From NCBI RefSeq assembly GCF_000217955.3, contig NZ_AFOY02000004.1:186001-250000 (forward strand): a stretch of DNA of 64,000 nucleotides, in the 5' to 3' direction. Under the pieces are notes generated by a model, which searched no databases, was not told the origin of the DNA, and saw only the letters and a list, made by a program, of their open reading frames with translations. Below are positions 1 through 7,893 of this stretch, piece after piece. The translations under genes and the position numbers were made by a program. The stretch's first letter is position 1. Each line of letters starts with the position of its first letter. This stretch comes from Pseudomonas fluorescens HK44. GTDB taxonomy: Bacteria; Pseudomonadota; Gammaproteobacteria; Pseudomonadales; Pseudomonadaceae.

Positions 1-340
1 GGCGGTAGGTCTGCATCAGGCGGTGGGTATGCCGTTGATCCCACCGAAAGCCCCTGCCGACGAAAAGCCGCTGTTGGCTCACCGGTACATCGCGGCTGGT
101 CATGACGTAGCGGGGCAGTCGACGGATATTGCGGCGGTAGCGCAGGATGGCCCAGGCTTCCCGCAGGCGGATCGCGCCAAAGGCGAAGAATGCCAGGGCT
201 GAGCCCAGGCCGAGCAGCGGATTGAGCGCGAGCGACCACGGCGCGGCCAGGCACAGCAAGGCGGACCCAACGCATACTACAACGCTATAAAGCTCCACCG
301 CTGGACGCAGCAAAACCTCGACCGCATGCGCCTGTGCCAC
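1..340 (-). CDS. traD: TraD-type conjugative coupling protein, N-terminus (cut by window edge)
   Basis: The first 113 codons are present; the rest lies left of base 1. The start is a GTG at 340, ten bases after the stop of the TIGR03765 gene; an in-frame TAG directly upstream leaves no other start. The protein opens with a short amphipathic stretch, then two hydrophobic segments at roughly residues 16-55, then a basic region containing LREAWAILRYRRNIRRLPRY. This is the membrane-anchored N-terminus of the TraD/VirD4 ATPase that couples the relaxosome to the type IV secretion channel in this ICE family. Its position directly after the TIGR03765 gene is the usual ICE order. The ATPase domain itself is not in the window, so the call depends on context plus the membrane topology. 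Confidence 0.8.
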   Translation of the reverse strand, partial: MAQAHAVEVLLRPAVELYSVVVCVGSALLCLAAPWSLALNPLLGLGSALAFFAFGAIRLREAWAILRYRRNIRRLPRYVMTSRDVPVSQQRLFVGRGFRWDQRHTHRLMQTYR

Positions 341-349
341 CTTCGCCGC

Positions 350-889
350 CTATTGCTCGATCCCAGTGGCTGTGATCAGCACCGGATAGTGTTTGATACC
401 CAGTCGCTGAGCCAAGTCGTCACCCGATACCGGCGACAGAGGCAGTTGCGGCGCCAGGCGCCGCAATGCCTGCAACGCGTCCACCGATGCCACGTTGACT
501 ACCAGCCCCACCGCATGGACTTCTCGTAGCGCCGGATACTTCTGTCGCAGCCAGGTACGGGACTGCTCGTCGTCTCCGATCAGGAAGAACGGCGTGAGCC
601 CGGGCGCATGGATGACTCCGGGCTGCACATCGCCCGGCGACAGCATCGTCGACCGAACGGGTAACATGGAGGCTTCCGCATCCACTGCGTTGCCCACTCG
701 CGGTTGCGGGACTGATGCAGGAGGCCGCGTATCGGTTTGGCCCGATTGCGGATTCAGAGCTTCGTAGTACGGCAGCGCAGAAACGCCGCCACGGTCCTCG
801 ACCACGATCAGCGGTGCAGTCGTGGTCTGGGCGCAAGCGCTCGCAGCGGACAGTAACCCGATGACGGCAGCAAGGGCGGTGCGATTCAT
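350..889 (-). CDS. TIGR03765 family ICE protein
   Basis: A 179-residue secreted protein with a clear signal peptide (MNRTALAAVIGLLSAASACA). The body matches the TIGR03765 ICE family: an N-terminal PLIVVEDRGG block and a C-terminal half with HAVGLVVNV and LGIKHYPVLIT. The function is not known; it is always found between the lytic transglycosylase and traD in PFGI-1-type elements and probably acts in the periplasmic part of the transfer apparatus. The ATG at 889 overlaps the transglycosylase stop by four bases (ATGA), so the two are translationally coupled. A longer open frame upstream is out of step with the family and was not used. Confidence 0.85.
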   Translation of the reverse strand: MNRTALAAVIGLLSAASACAQTTTAPLIVVEDRGGVSALPYYEALNPQSGQTDTRPPASVPQPRVGNAVDAEASMLPVRSTMLSPGDVQPGVIHAPGLTPFFLIGDDEQSRTWLRQKYPALREVHAVGLVVNVASVDALQALRRLAPQLPLSPVSGDDLAQRLGIKHYPVLITATGIEQ

Positions 890-1518
890 GGCGTAGTGTC
901 CCGAGTGGATGAAAGGGAGACATCGGGGCCGAGCACGCGCGCGAGGTGCTGATGCACACTGCGGCGATAGCGCGCGGCAGGCGCGCCACCGGCGGGCCGG
1001 TGATAGCGTCCGATCGCGAGCAGCCAGTCCTCGCCGGGGGTGTGTTGTTCGCGCAGAATGTCGGCGGCGATGGCGAGGTTCCGGTACGGATCGAGCAGCT
1101 CGCAGGGATGGGTGTAGCGGTGCGCCTGGTAGCCGAGATTGACCTGGCCGAGGCCGGCGTCGATACGGTTGGCCGGCGACTGACCGAGTGCCTGCTTCAG
1201 GCGCGCGCATGCCTCAGCGCGCGTGGCGTAGCGCTCCGGCATGCCGACGACATTGAGCGTCCACGGCCAGGGGATCAGGCGACCCTGTAGCGATGCGCCG
1301 CTTTCCTGTAGCGCCACCGCGTACAGCACCGCCGATGGAACACCGGCCTGGTGCGCGGCAATCTGATAGGCCGGCGGCGGCACTTCCTGCGCGAGGGTGG
1401 CGTTCGCCCATGAGCCGATCGCGAGAAACAATGCCACGGCCATGTGGCTTACGGTGATAGCCGCCGTCGGCTGGGACCGGATGGAGGGGCGTGTGGACCG
1501 GTCTATTGCTGCTGCCAT
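886..1518 (-). CDS. Lytic transglycosylase (SLT domain), conjugation-associated
   Basis: A periplasmic muramidase that would open peptidoglycan for the transfer channel. After a signal-like hydrophobic segment (MAVALFLAIGSWANATLAQ) comes an SLT fold: LYAVALQESG holds the catalytic Glu, followed by the AGLGQVNLGY motif and YRNLAIAADILREQ. The gene sits in its usual place between TIGR03759 and TIGR03765. Start choice: ATG at 1518 follows a GGTGA ribosome-binding site and overlaps the upstream gene by 16 bases; ATG at 1443 would start at the signal peptide but lacks a binding site. I prefer 1518 with moderate certainty. Confidence 0.85.
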   Translation of the reverse strand: MAAAIDRSTRPSIRSQPTAAITVSHMAVALFLAIGSWANATLAQEVPPPAYQIAAHQAGVPSAVLYAVALQESGASLQGRLIPWPWTLNVVGMPERYATRAEACARLKQALGQSPANRIDAGLGQVNLGYQAHRYTHPCELLDPYRNLAIAADILREQHTPGEDWLLAIGRYHRPAGGAPAARYRRSVHQHLARVLGPDVSLSSTRDTTP

Positions 1519-2225
1519 TGGCCGTTCACCTCGCGCACCACGGCGGGCAGGTTGCCTGGCAGTCCGAGCGACAGCCACCTACCTGCATCGTGGTTGAGCG
1601 TGATGGCGCGAGAGCGCACCTTCGCTGCGTCGATGCCTGCTTGTGTCGCCCACTGCCGGATACGCGTGTCGTCCTGGCGGCTACCCACCATGTAGACATC
1701 GAAGGCTGTTCCAGTGGCCTGCAATTGCTGCACGCGCTGATCGCACGGCAGGCAATCTGCCTTGATAAATACCGCAATACGGCCAGAACCGGCGTTGCCA
1801 GCGCCGGGCACCTTCGCGCCGGGGAGGTTCACGCGTTGTTGACCCGGAAACAGGCGCTGCCAGGCCGAATCGTAGGCCCGCTGATAAGCGAGCGTCTTGT
1901 CTACCCGCCGAGCTTCGGTTTGCACCTGGAGTACCGCATAGCGGTCGCGCTCTTCGTTGCTGGGGGCCTCGACGCCGAGTGCAGTGAGCGGATCAAGGTT
2001 AGGCGAATAGACGCCAAGGGGACCCTGCATCAATTGCCGATAACGCGCCCACTCCTCGGCGCGCAGACCCCAATCTTGAGCCTGACGCTCGTCAAGGGCG
2101 GCGTCGGCACTGGTCTGTGCCTGCTGGCTCTGGAGGGCGCGGGAATTCGTCACTGACGCTGACTGCGCCGATGCAGTGAAAGCTACCAACGTCAGGACTG
2201 TGGCGAAGAACGGTCGAAACGACAT
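1503..2225 (-). CDS. TIGR03759 family ICE protein (thioredoxin-fold)
   Basis: A 240-residue exported protein with signal peptide MSFRPFFATVLTLVAFTASA. The N-terminal half contains the WGLRAEEWARYRQLMQGPLG block typical of TIGR03759. The C-terminal half looks like a thioredoxin-fold domain with ADCLPCDQRV, i.e. a CxxC pair that could be redox active in the periplasm. Its exact role in mating-pair formation is unknown. It overlaps the transglycosylase downstream and lies 8 bases after the coiled-coil gene upstream, consistent with one transfer operon. Confidence 0.85.
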   Translation of the reverse strand: MSFRPFFATVLTLVAFTASAQSASVTNSRALQSQQAQTSADAALDERQAQDWGLRAEEWARYRQLMQGPLGVYSPNLDPLTALGVEAPSNEERDRYAVLQVQTEARRVDKTLAYQRAYDSAWQRLFPGQQRVNLPGAKVPGAGNAGSGRIAVFIKADCLPCDQRVQQLQATGTAFDVYMVGSRQDDTRIRQWATQAGIDAAKVRSRAITLNHDAGRWLSLGLPGNLPAVVREVNGQWQQQ

Positions 2226-2233
2226 GATGCCCC

Positions 2234-2890
2234 CTATGGCACCGCTACGCGCCGTGTCTGCCCGTTCACGCGGAATGCGGCGGCGTGTGCATCAATGGAC
2301 TCCAGTTGCCAGCCGCTCTCTGTATCGCCTTGGCGCAGCAGCCGAATGTCTGCGAGTGCGGCAGAAGACGTGGAAGCGATGGACAGGAACCGTTCGCCGC
2401 CACGCCGTTCCACCCCTACGACGCGGAATGGCGGCTCCGACGCTATGGGCTGTGCCGTATCGGCTCCGTGCCGACGAACGACCGGCGCCGGCGAGACAGG
2501 CGGCTTCGCCTTTTCCAGGCGGGCTTCGATCTCGCCCAACCGCATCTGCAGCGCTTGCAGCTCGCTGGCCTGATCAGCGTTGTTCGGTGTGTGTTCGACG
2601 TGTGTCAGCCGTTCCTCCAGCGCCTGGCGAGTGATGTCGAAATCCACCTGACTGATCGGCTTGGGCTGCCGATTGGCGGCGTCGACCTTCCGTTCGAGGT
2701 CGGCCATGCGCGCCGCCAGTGACTTGACCTGGATATCCTGGGCGCTGACTTGAGCCTGTTCAGCGAGACGCGACAGACCTACGCTATTGACGATCGTCAC
2801 GGCGCTGATGAGCAGTAACCCGAATGCCGCAGCGATTTTCAGCCAGCGGATGCGACCAGAATGCCCGGGCGATGCTTGGAGACCTGTCAT
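2234..2890 (-). CDS. Single-pass membrane coiled-coil protein of the ICE transfer operon
   Basis: 218 residues. A basic N-terminus is followed by one membrane segment (IAAAFGLLLISAVTIVNSVG, about residues 18-38), then a long heptad-rich region (about 45-130) and a small C-terminal domain with FRVVGVERRGGERFLSI, which recalls PilP/PilO-like periplasmic domains. It sits between the PilL_N gene and TIGR03759, where PFGI-1-type ICEs carry a conserved hypothetical. A structural link between inner membrane and periplasm is an inference. The ATG at 2890 overlaps the PilL_N stop by four bases. Confidence 0.7.
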   Translation of the reverse strand: MTGLQASPGHSGRIRWLKIAAAFGLLLISAVTIVNSVGLSRLAEQAQVSAQDIQVKSLAARMADLERKVDAANRQPKPISQVDFDITRQALEERLTHVEHTPNNADQASELQALQMRLGEIEARLEKAKPPVSPAPVVRRHGADTAQPIASEPPFRVVGVERRGGERFLSIASTSSAALADIRLLRQGDTESGWQLESIDAHAAAFRVNGQTRRVAVP

Positions 2891-3474
2891 GGCCGTGCCT
2901 CCTTGGGAGGTTCGAAGGACGCCACAGCATTATTGGGCGATATGGCGGTCGCGGCGCTGGTTGGGCCGAGAGGAGGTGGGGTGGGAGTCGGATGCCGGGT
3001 AAAGCAAACTTGCCGTGCGGCGTCGTCGACGGACAGATTCCAGGCCGGGCCAGCCAGCGTGAGCAAGGCGTCGCGCAGCATGAGTGGGCCGAGGTGTAGA
3101 TGTGCCGCCGGCAGCGGAAGCCTATAGAGCGCATTAGCCGCCGCGTCGTCGCAGAGTCGATAGCCCGATCGCAGGAGTACGTGGTGCATGGCATCGCCCA
3201 CGCTCGCATCGAGCATGGGCGGAATCGAGATCTCAATGACTTGCTGGAGCAGATCGCGCTGAGAGAATTCCGGTACCAGTTCGATGAGGGTGTAGCGTCC
3301 ATATCGAACAACGGGCACGAACTCGTTTTCCGCGCTGATGGCGGCCGCTGAGGGCGATTCCGATGCCGTGGGCTGAGAAGTCTGAAGAGAAGACGTCGTT
3401 GCGCAGCCAGAAAGCAGAGCAAGGCTGGTCACTAAGGGCAGCGCGACGTGAAGAATGAGCAAGGAGGGTGGCAT
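2887..3474 (-). CDS. pilL: PilL N-terminal domain lipoprotein (TIGR03748)
   Basis: 195 residues with a lipoprotein signal: hydrophobic stretch then lipobox LLSGC around residue 23. The mature part has the PilL_N signature VVRYGRYTLIELVPEFSQRDLLQQ, then VGDAMHHVLLRSGYRLC and LLTLAGPAWNLSVDD. In pKLC102-type elements PilL belongs to the conjugative type IV pilus and opens this transfer gene block, as here. The start at 3474 has a GGGGA site seven bases upstream; the open frame continues 12 codons further without a binding site. It is the first gene of the block; upstream lies an IS5 remnant. Confidence 0.85.
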   Translation of the reverse strand: MPPSLLILHVALPLVTSLALLSGCATTSSLQTSQPTASESPSAAAISAENEFVPVVRYGRYTLIELVPEFSQRDLLQQVIEISIPPMLDASVGDAMHHVLLRSGYRLCDDAAANALYRLPLPAAHLHLGPLMLRDALLTLAGPAWNLSVDDAARQVCFTRHPTPTPPPLGPTSAATAISPNNAVASFEPPKEARP

Positions 3475-3726
3475 CTGTCGATTCCCCGAGAAATCATGAA
3501 GCCACACCATGGCTTGCTACGTGGGGCAAGACAGCCGACAAACCGAACTGGCTTTCGACCGCATTTTCGGTCGACGCAGTCTTTCAATAGGACGAATCAA
3601 AGTGACGCGAGTCCAGTGCCGTGATGACTCACTTGACCAATATTGACCAACCACTTGCATGCGGCTTGAGCAGCACACGCCGTAGTGACGACCGGCTGCA
3701 ATCGACCGATTCTGTTGAAAAGTCAC

Positions 3727-3945
3727 CTATGCTATTGCCTCATCTCTGCCGCTGGCAGCACCTGCACTGTGCTGGTGAACCTTGGCATAGCTGCCATCAA
3801 GGAAAATCCATTCCAGGTCGGGTTCAACCACAAGCACCTTGAAGACCTTGAGCCATTTACCTGAAGCCGACCACGCATTGAAGCGCTTGTAGACCTTGTT
3901 CCGGTTTCCGAACGCCTTGGGTAGAGTGACATGGTGATGCTTCAA
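3727..3945 (-). pseudogene. IS5-family (IS427 group) transposase remnant
   Basis: Seventy-two codons of a transposase with both ends missing. Residues like LPKAFGNRNKVYKRFNAWS match the DUF4096-type N-terminal domain, and PDLEWIFLDGSYAKVHQHSAGA is the first DDE block, with the catalytic Asp in LDGS. The C-terminal DDE residues and both inverted repeats are absent. It lies between the PilL_N gene and a leader element that has lost its gene (3955-4005), so it probably marks a deletion in the ICE backbone. Confidence 0.75.
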
Positions 3946-3954
3946 AGAAATGGG

Positions 3955-4005
3955 GCATGCACCAACTCCCGCGGGGCGATGGCATGCCCCTGAGGTGGGA
4001 AGAGA
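3955..4005 (-). promoter_or_regulatory. Orphan four-tract GC leader
   Basis: Read on the minus strand this segment has the alternating C/G-tract layout CCACC-TCA-GGGG-N10-CCCC-GC-GGG that precedes several small genes in the next 6.5 kb (4345-4393, 4763-4811 and others). Here the gene expected downstream is missing and an IS5 remnant follows instead. The similarity is by eye; function is unknown. Confidence 0.5.
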
Positions 4006-4033
4006 AGACAGCGCGCAGCCGTCAGGTTAAGAG

Positions 4034-4328
4034 TCAGTACTCCGACGGAAGCAGCAGTGTGGTGACGCTGCGATCCCATTCAGTGATGATCCAGAGCTTC
4101 AGGTCTGGCGCGACCTGGTAGGACGAGAACAGCTGATACTCGCCGGACTTCAATGCGGCATCGTTCTGCTGCCGATCACTGCCGTCCAGATCGCCCCAGT
4201 CGGCAGGTACAAACTGGGGTTAACCGACCCTGCTGGACCAGTTCCTCGACCCCGGCGGTCATGACCAGAAGCCCAATCGGAAACCGAGATTGGGCGAAAA
4301 CGCTGATGAAGAGTGCTTCGTGTGCCAT
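4034..4328 (-). pseudogene. Small ICE hypothetical, frameshifted; paralogue of 4442-4747
   Basis: Starts at ATG 4328 behind an AAGGAG site and reads MAHEALFISVFAQSRFPIGLLVMTAGVEELVQQGRLTP. After that the family sequence continues in another frame (FVPADWGDLDGSDRQQNDAALKSGEYQ ... SVTTLLLPSEY, in pieces) down to a TGA at 4034. Removing one C from the run near 4217 restores a single 97-codon frame. The intact neighbour at 4442-4747 has the same plan (GRLDP, DWGDVSD, NNAALKS, HIVLPSEY), so this is a damaged paralogue or a sequencing slip in the C-run. Function of the family is unknown; the two share the same type of leader. Confidence 0.75.
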
Positions 4329-4344
4329 GGTGATAGCTCCTTGG

Positions 4345-4393
4345 AGAATGCCGGGCCATAGCACCCCACTGGGTGACTGAGCCCCGGTGGGTG
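4345..4393 (-). promoter_or_regulatory. Four-tract GC leader of the 4034-4328 gene
   Basis: On the minus strand: CCC-ACC-GGGG-N8-CCC-AGT-GGGG, ending about 15 bases before the ribosome-binding site. Tracts 1-2 and 3-4 can form two small hairpins (CACCCAGTGGGGTG is one), while tracts 2-3 offer an alternative pairing. The spacing and tract order match the leader at 4763-4811. Confidence 0.55.
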
Positions 4394-4441
4394 GAAGAAA
4401 TCGAAGGCAGGCGCTGGCGACCGGTACTTTTGATGTAAGAG

Positions 4442-4747
4442 TCAGTATTCGGACGGCAGCACGATATGTGTGGCGCTGCGGTCCGCTTCGGTGAAGACGC
4501 AGATCTTCAGATCCCGGGTGACCACGTAGAACGAATCGAGGCGTGCACTGGACTTCAGAGCGGCATTGTTTTCCTGCCACTTGTGATCCGAGACATCGCC
4601 CCAGTCGCCGCGTGTATGACGTTGGAAAAACGGGATCGGGTCGAGTCGGCCCTGGCGTATCAGCCCGTCAATGCCCTCGCTGAAAATCAATGCTCCAATC
4701 GGGAAAAGCAATCCACGACGGTGGCTATCAGTGATACGGGATGCCAT
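4442..4747 (-). CDS. Conserved ICE hypothetical protein
   Basis: 101 residues, start at ATG 4747 with GGAGA eight bases upstream; the longer frame to 4777 lacks a better site. No signal peptide or membrane segment. The N-terminus RGLLFPIGALIFSEGIDGLIRQGRLDP and the C-terminus HIVLPSEY are shared with the broken paralogue at 4034-4328. I do not recognise a functional domain. The presence of tandem paralogues, each with its own leader, suggests separate transcription units. Confidence 0.7.
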   Translation of the reverse strand: MASRITDSHRRGLLFPIGALIFSEGIDGLIRQGRLDPIPFFQRHTRGDWGDVSDHKWQENNAALKSSARLDSFYVVTRDLKICVFTEADRSATHIVLPSEY

Positions 4748-4762
4748 GGGTATCTCCTTCAT

Positions 4763-4811
4763 AGTGGATGGGGCCACGGCACCCTGACGGGGTGACGGAA
4801 CCCCGATGGGT
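4763..4811 (-). promoter_or_regulatory. Four-tract GC leader of the 4442-4747 gene
   Basis: Minus strand: CCC-ATC-GGGG-N8-CCCC-GTCA-GGG, ending close to the ribosome-binding site. CACCCCGTCAGGGTG can fold as a hairpin; GGGG with the following CCCC gives a competing stem. Same architecture as 4345-4393 with different tract-flanking bases. Confidence 0.55.
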
Positions 4812-4844
4812 GGATAACGACGGCGAGCCGTCGGTGAACAACGA

Positions 4845-5142
4845 TCAGCGGATGGTCAACATCTCGCCCCACGTCCTGGAGCCGGGCGTCATGTCCCAGG
4901 CACGGATGACAGGTACGAACTTGTCGGTGAGGATGCGCGTCTCGGCCACAGAGCCGTCGTCGCGTTCGCTGGATTCCGCCTGGAGCATTTTCTCCTTGTG
5001 GGTATCACCTTTGACGACAAGGATCCGGCCGATATTCGACTTCACCACGCCCGAAATCGCGTTGGCGGCCAAGGCCAGGGCGAGAGGACAGTGCGACAGA
5101 GCCAGCGCCGGTGGCCGCATTGACTGATGAAGATGCGGGCAT
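4845..5142 (-). pseudogene. ICE hypothetical protein, probably frameshifted near its start
   Basis: The conserved-looking body runs in one frame (LALALAANAISGVV ... VVKGDTHKEKMLQ ... AETRILTDKFVPVIRAWDM ... WGEMLTIR) and ends at TGA 4845. The best start by ribosome-binding site is ATG 5142 (GAAAGGG seven bases upstream), directly after a GC leader, but it is in another frame and would need a shift around 5090. If the gene is intact it must instead begin at ATG 5120, which has a poor site. Function unknown. Either a start-proximal frameshift or a sequence error is likely. Confidence 0.5.
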
Positions 5143-5280
5143 AGCGGTGCCCTTTCAAAAGTGCAGAGACAGCACCGGCCCGGCGAGGCTGGTACAGTCC
5201 CTTGGGGATTGGAAAGCACTCCACCGGAGCGCGGTGTGAGAACCGCGGCCCATGCCCAAGATGGGTATGAGCCGGGCGGG

Positions 5281-6108
5281 TCAGGCTTTTAGCTGCCGAA
5301 GACCATCTGCCAACAACCACAGCGCCCGGTTGAGGCGAACCGACTGGTCGATGCCTTGAACAGGCCTCGTGCGTTGATGGTGACCATTAGCGGTGCGACC
5401 GGACAGCCCTCCTTTGACGAGGTTTTCCTGCACCCGGTTGAACACCGACCACAGGTCCGAGCGCTTGTCATCGAAGCGGCGCGGCGTCAGCACTTGACGT
5501 TCAGTGATCGGCAGCACGTTGTCTTGGCTGTCGTACTTAAGCGTCAAAGCCGAACGGGCGAAAACCTCCGCCTCGCCATCGTCGAGTGTGATGGCCCGCA
5601 TGGCTTCGCGGGAGTCTTGCACCTGCTCGAAGCCATGCAGGACCTCGTAGGCGCCTTCGATCACGTGGTCCGTGACATTGCCCTTGTGAGGTACACGAAC
5701 GTCGCCGACGATGTTGCCGCATACCAGGCCGTTCTGGCAGACGAATCGGAACATGCCGGCCAGCATCTGATAGCTGCTGGTGCCATCGTGTGAATTTAGA
5801 AGGATGATCTCATTCGCTTCCGTGCCGTTGATCTGGCTCGCATGGCGAAGGCGGAGCATGTGCTTGGTGTACTCACGACGGTCGTCATGACGCACGCGCG
5901 TCTGGCACACCATGAAGGGCTCGAACCCCTCACTGCGCAGTTCCGCCAGAACGGCGGAGGTCGGTATGTAGCTGTACCGCTCGGAACGACTTTCATGCGG
6001 GTTTTCCGCAAAGATTGACGGGGCGATTGTCCGGATCTGGTCATCCGACAGCGGATGATCAGCACGCAGTACTGGGGAGCGGGATGCGAAACGAGAGGCA
6101 AGTTGCAT
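5281..6108 (-). CDS. DUF932 domain protein
   Basis: 275 residues, start ATG 6108 with AAGGAG spaced eight bases. DUF932 marks are present: LRHASQINGTEANEIILLNSHDGTSSY and FRFVCQNGLVCGN, followed by a helical C-terminus ending LLADGLRQLKA. DUF932 proteins are common on plasmids, phages and ICEs and are related to YfjQ/ArdC-neighbour proteins; a biochemical role is not established. Cytosolic, no membrane segment. A strong terminator lies upstream (6180-6201), so the gene seems to have its own promoter. Confidence 0.85.
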   Translation of the reverse strand: MQLASRFASRSPVLRADHPLSDDQIRTIAPSIFAENPHESRSERYSYIPTSAVLAELRSEGFEPFMVCQTRVRHDDRREYTKHMLRLRHASQINGTEANEIILLNSHDGTSSYQMLAGMFRFVCQNGLVCGNIVGDVRVPHKGNVTDHVIEGAYEVLHGFEQVQDSREAMRAITLDDGEAEVFARSALTLKYDSQDNVLPITERQVLTPRRFDDKRSDLWSVFNRVQENLVKGGLSGRTANGHHQRTRPVQGIDQSVRLNRALWLLADGLRQLKA

Positions 6109-6179
6109 GACAAACTCCTTGAGAATTGAGCAGCCGGCAACGACTGGCGTGGAGCCAGGCGAGCACAACTGCATAGGAC

Positions 6180-6201
6180 AAAAAGCCCTGCGATGCAGGG
6201 C
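6180..6201 (-). terminator. Intrinsic terminator after the DUF3577 gene
   Basis: On the minus strand GCCCTGC-ATC-GCAGGGC is followed by five T. The seven-base perfect stem plus T-run lies 166 bases past the DUF3577 stop and 72 bases before the DUF932 start. Confidence 0.8.
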
Positions 6202-6366
6202 CTGGACGAGGATTGGCAGGGAGAAACCCATCTGCATGTCGGCTTTACCGGTGCGGATGGATACGCCATTGGCGCAATACGGAGCAATGAAGGAAGGCCG
6301 AGGCTTACTCCGGCTCGAAGTCACCCGCATGAGGGTTGAATCGAAGGACTACCTCGGCGTTACGGA

Positions 6367-6918
6367 TCAGAACGACTCGGCCAGTGCCGGTGCTTGCGCA
6401 TCGGTGGCTTCGTCGACCGGTTCTGCAACCAGCTTGGATTGCTCCGCTGCTGGTGCTTCCTGTGCGACAGGTGCGTCGGAAGCCTCGGGGGCTTGCGATT
6501 CGCTCTCATTGGCCATGGTCGATTTGGGTTCGGCCTTGTAAACCAAAGCGCCGTCGACCTTGATCCAGCTGATAAACAGCAAGCGTGCCTTAAAGCTCAC
6601 ACCCTGTTCGCCGGCACGCTTACCCTTGGAATAGGTGAACGTGTCGGCCCACAGGTCGCCCAGGCGGAACCCGACCATCACTTTCTTCTCGACCTCGACG
6701 GCCTCGATGCAGCGACGAATCAGGTGTTGTGCTTCCGCGCCCGATACGCGCGTGTCAAAACGCACGTACGAAACGTCGTCACTCGGACCATTGAGTGCTG
6801 CGATATCGCAGGCTAGGAACGGATCACCTTTCTTCGGCTTCACTTCGCGGATGCGATTGAGGTAGCCAAGGCCGGTAATATGAAGATCGAAAAAGGTTTT
6901 TTCAGTGGAAGTGGTCAT
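6367..6918 (-). CDS. STY4534 family ICE replication protein (DUF3577)
   Basis: 183 residues, start ATG 6918 behind GGAGA. The first 115 residues match DUF3577: FFDLHITGLGYLNRIREV, FLACDIAALNGPSDDVSYVRFD, VMVGFRLGDLWADTF, with an OB-fold-like strand pattern. The last 65 residues are a low-complexity Ala/Glu/Pro tail. STY4534-type proteins are annotated as ICE replication proteins; single-strand binding is a reasonable guess from the fold but not shown. The gene has an elaborate upstream region (6945-7175). Confidence 0.8.
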   Translation of the reverse strand: MTTSTEKTFFDLHITGLGYLNRIREVKPKKGDPFLACDIAALNGPSDDVSYVRFDTRVSGAEAQHLIRRCIEAVEVEKKVMVGFRLGDLWADTFTYSKGKRAGEQGVSFKARLLFISWIKVDGALVYKAEPKSTMANESESQAPEASDAPVAQEAPAAEQSKLVAEPVDEATDAQAPALAESF

Positions 6919-6944
6919 GGTGAATCTCCAGACTTGAGGGACAA

Positions 6945-7003
6945 GAATGCGGAGACACACCGACCCCAAACGGGAGGTGTGTAACCCCCGCGCGGGTTGA
7001 TGG
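6945..7003 (-). promoter_or_regulatory. Four-tract GC leader of the DUF3577 gene
   Basis: Minus strand: AACCCGCGCGGGGGTT hairpin, then ACACACC-TCCCGTTTGGGG-TCGGTGTGT, a seven-base stem around the CCC/GGGG pair. Tract order CCC-GGGGG-CCC-GGGG is that of the other leaders here. RNA motifs named after DUF3577 and DUF3085 have been proposed from comparative genomics; whether this is one of them needs a covariance search. Confidence 0.6.
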
Positions 7004-7069
7004 ATCATGAGATCCGGTACAACTAGGTTGGCATCACCATCGATGACTCGACGGGCGTTCGCGCTGGGA

Positions 7070-7175
7070 TGCCGGGTGCGAACTGGATCGATCACGTGGA
7101 CGGAACCGCGCCGTGGTCTTGAAGATCGTGACCACCTGGGCATGTTGCTGACAACGTCAGCGGAACATGGCTGCA
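7070..7175 (-). promoter_or_regulatory. Covarying structured element, copy 1
   Basis: Minus strand: CCATGTTCCGCTGACGTTG then TCAGCAACATGCCCAG, an inverted repeat with inner stem GCTGAC/GTCAGC inside CATGTT/AACATG, followed by a second stem GTGGTC/GACCAC. A related element lies at 8775-8876 with matching stems but compensating base changes (GCTGGC/GCCGGC). It sits about 170-250 bases upstream of the DUF3577 start. The role is unknown. Confidence 0.55.
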
Positions 7176-7400
7176 GCGTGGCATGGTGATGGGGTACAGG
7201 CGACGGTAAATAGGGATTCAGTCGAAGCCCCATTTCTGCGCGGCAATGTCATGGGGGGGGCTGATGCCGACCCGATGGAGGAATTCGTTGCTGGTTCTAT
7301 GGTTTCTTGGCGACCAGTAACTGTGACTGTTGACCGGGCCGACTGAGACCGTCTGGCTTGCAGGATTGATCTTCCCATCAGGAACGCGACCATGCACCTG

Positions 7401-7430
7401 AAAAGAAAAAAGCCTCCGGAGGAGGCTTTT
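7401..7430 (-). terminator. Intrinsic terminator after the DUF3085 gene
   Basis: Minus strand AAAAGCCTCC-TCC-GGAGGCTTTTTT: a stem of GCCTCC with GGAGGC plus flanking A/T pairing and a T-run, 14 bases past the DUF3085 stop. Confidence 0.85.
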
Positions 7431-7443
7431 GGATCAGGAACTG

Positions 7444-7806
7444 TCAACCGCTGACGGCGCTAGGTGGAACAGCCTGCAGGGACACGTGGGTCGGGGTGGC
7501 GGAGAGTTCAAGATCATCTTCGCTGTTCAGGATGTGTGTGAACACACTATCCTGAGGATCAAAGAATTCCCCGAAATCGTCCCCGCCGAGCTCGGTGCGG
7601 GCGAGTTCCCACCAGTCATCGAACGGGTCGATGTTCGGGTTGCAGCCGACGGCGTAGGCCAGCAGTTTGTGACTCCCTTCGGGTGTGCGCTCGCCAAACT
7701 CGGCCAATAAGTACACCCCATGGTCTTTGGCGAGAATGACGCGGCCCTTGCGAGCGACGGCTTCGGCCAGCACGAGACGCAAGTCTGTACCTTTGAATCG
7801 CCACAT
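7444..7806 (-). CDS. DUF3085 domain protein
   Basis: 120 residues, ATG 7806 with GAGAGG upstream. The DUF3085 signature is clear: GVYLLAEFGERTPEG, HKLLAYAVGCNPNIDPFDDWWE and ELGGDDFGEFF. The family occurs on PFGI-1-type ICEs and has no known activity. It is a small soluble protein. The unit is monocistronic: a stem-loop in its leader (7836-7860) and a terminator after its stop. Confidence 0.85.
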   Translation of the reverse strand: MWRFKGTDLRLVLAEAVARKGRVILAKDHGVYLLAEFGERTPEGSHKLLAYAVGCNPNIDPFDDWWELARTELGGDDFGEFFDPQDSVFTHILNSEDDLELSATPTHVSLQAVPPSAVSG

Positions 7807-7835
7807 GGTTCCTCTCCGATGCTTGAGAAAATGAC

Positions 7836-7860
7836 GCTTCCCGCCAGGAGGGCGGGAAGC
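7836..7860 (-). promoter_or_regulatory. Perfect 10-bp hairpin in the DUF3085 leader
   Basis: GCTTCCCGCC and its exact complement GGCGGGAAGC flank a five-base loop, 30 bases before the DUF3085 ATG and 34 bases after the stop of the next gene upstream. It could end upstream transcription (only ATTTTC follows, so weakly) or act in the leader. Confidence 0.6.
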
Positions 7861-7893
7861 TGTACTGGGAGGGAGTAGCGTTGGCCGAAATGA

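Noticed and set aside
5356..5793. Long plus-strand frames antisense to the DUF932, EAL, NIT and topB genes.
   Set aside because: GC-rich codon bias produces long antisense frames; none has a start signal or family features, while the minus-strand genes do.
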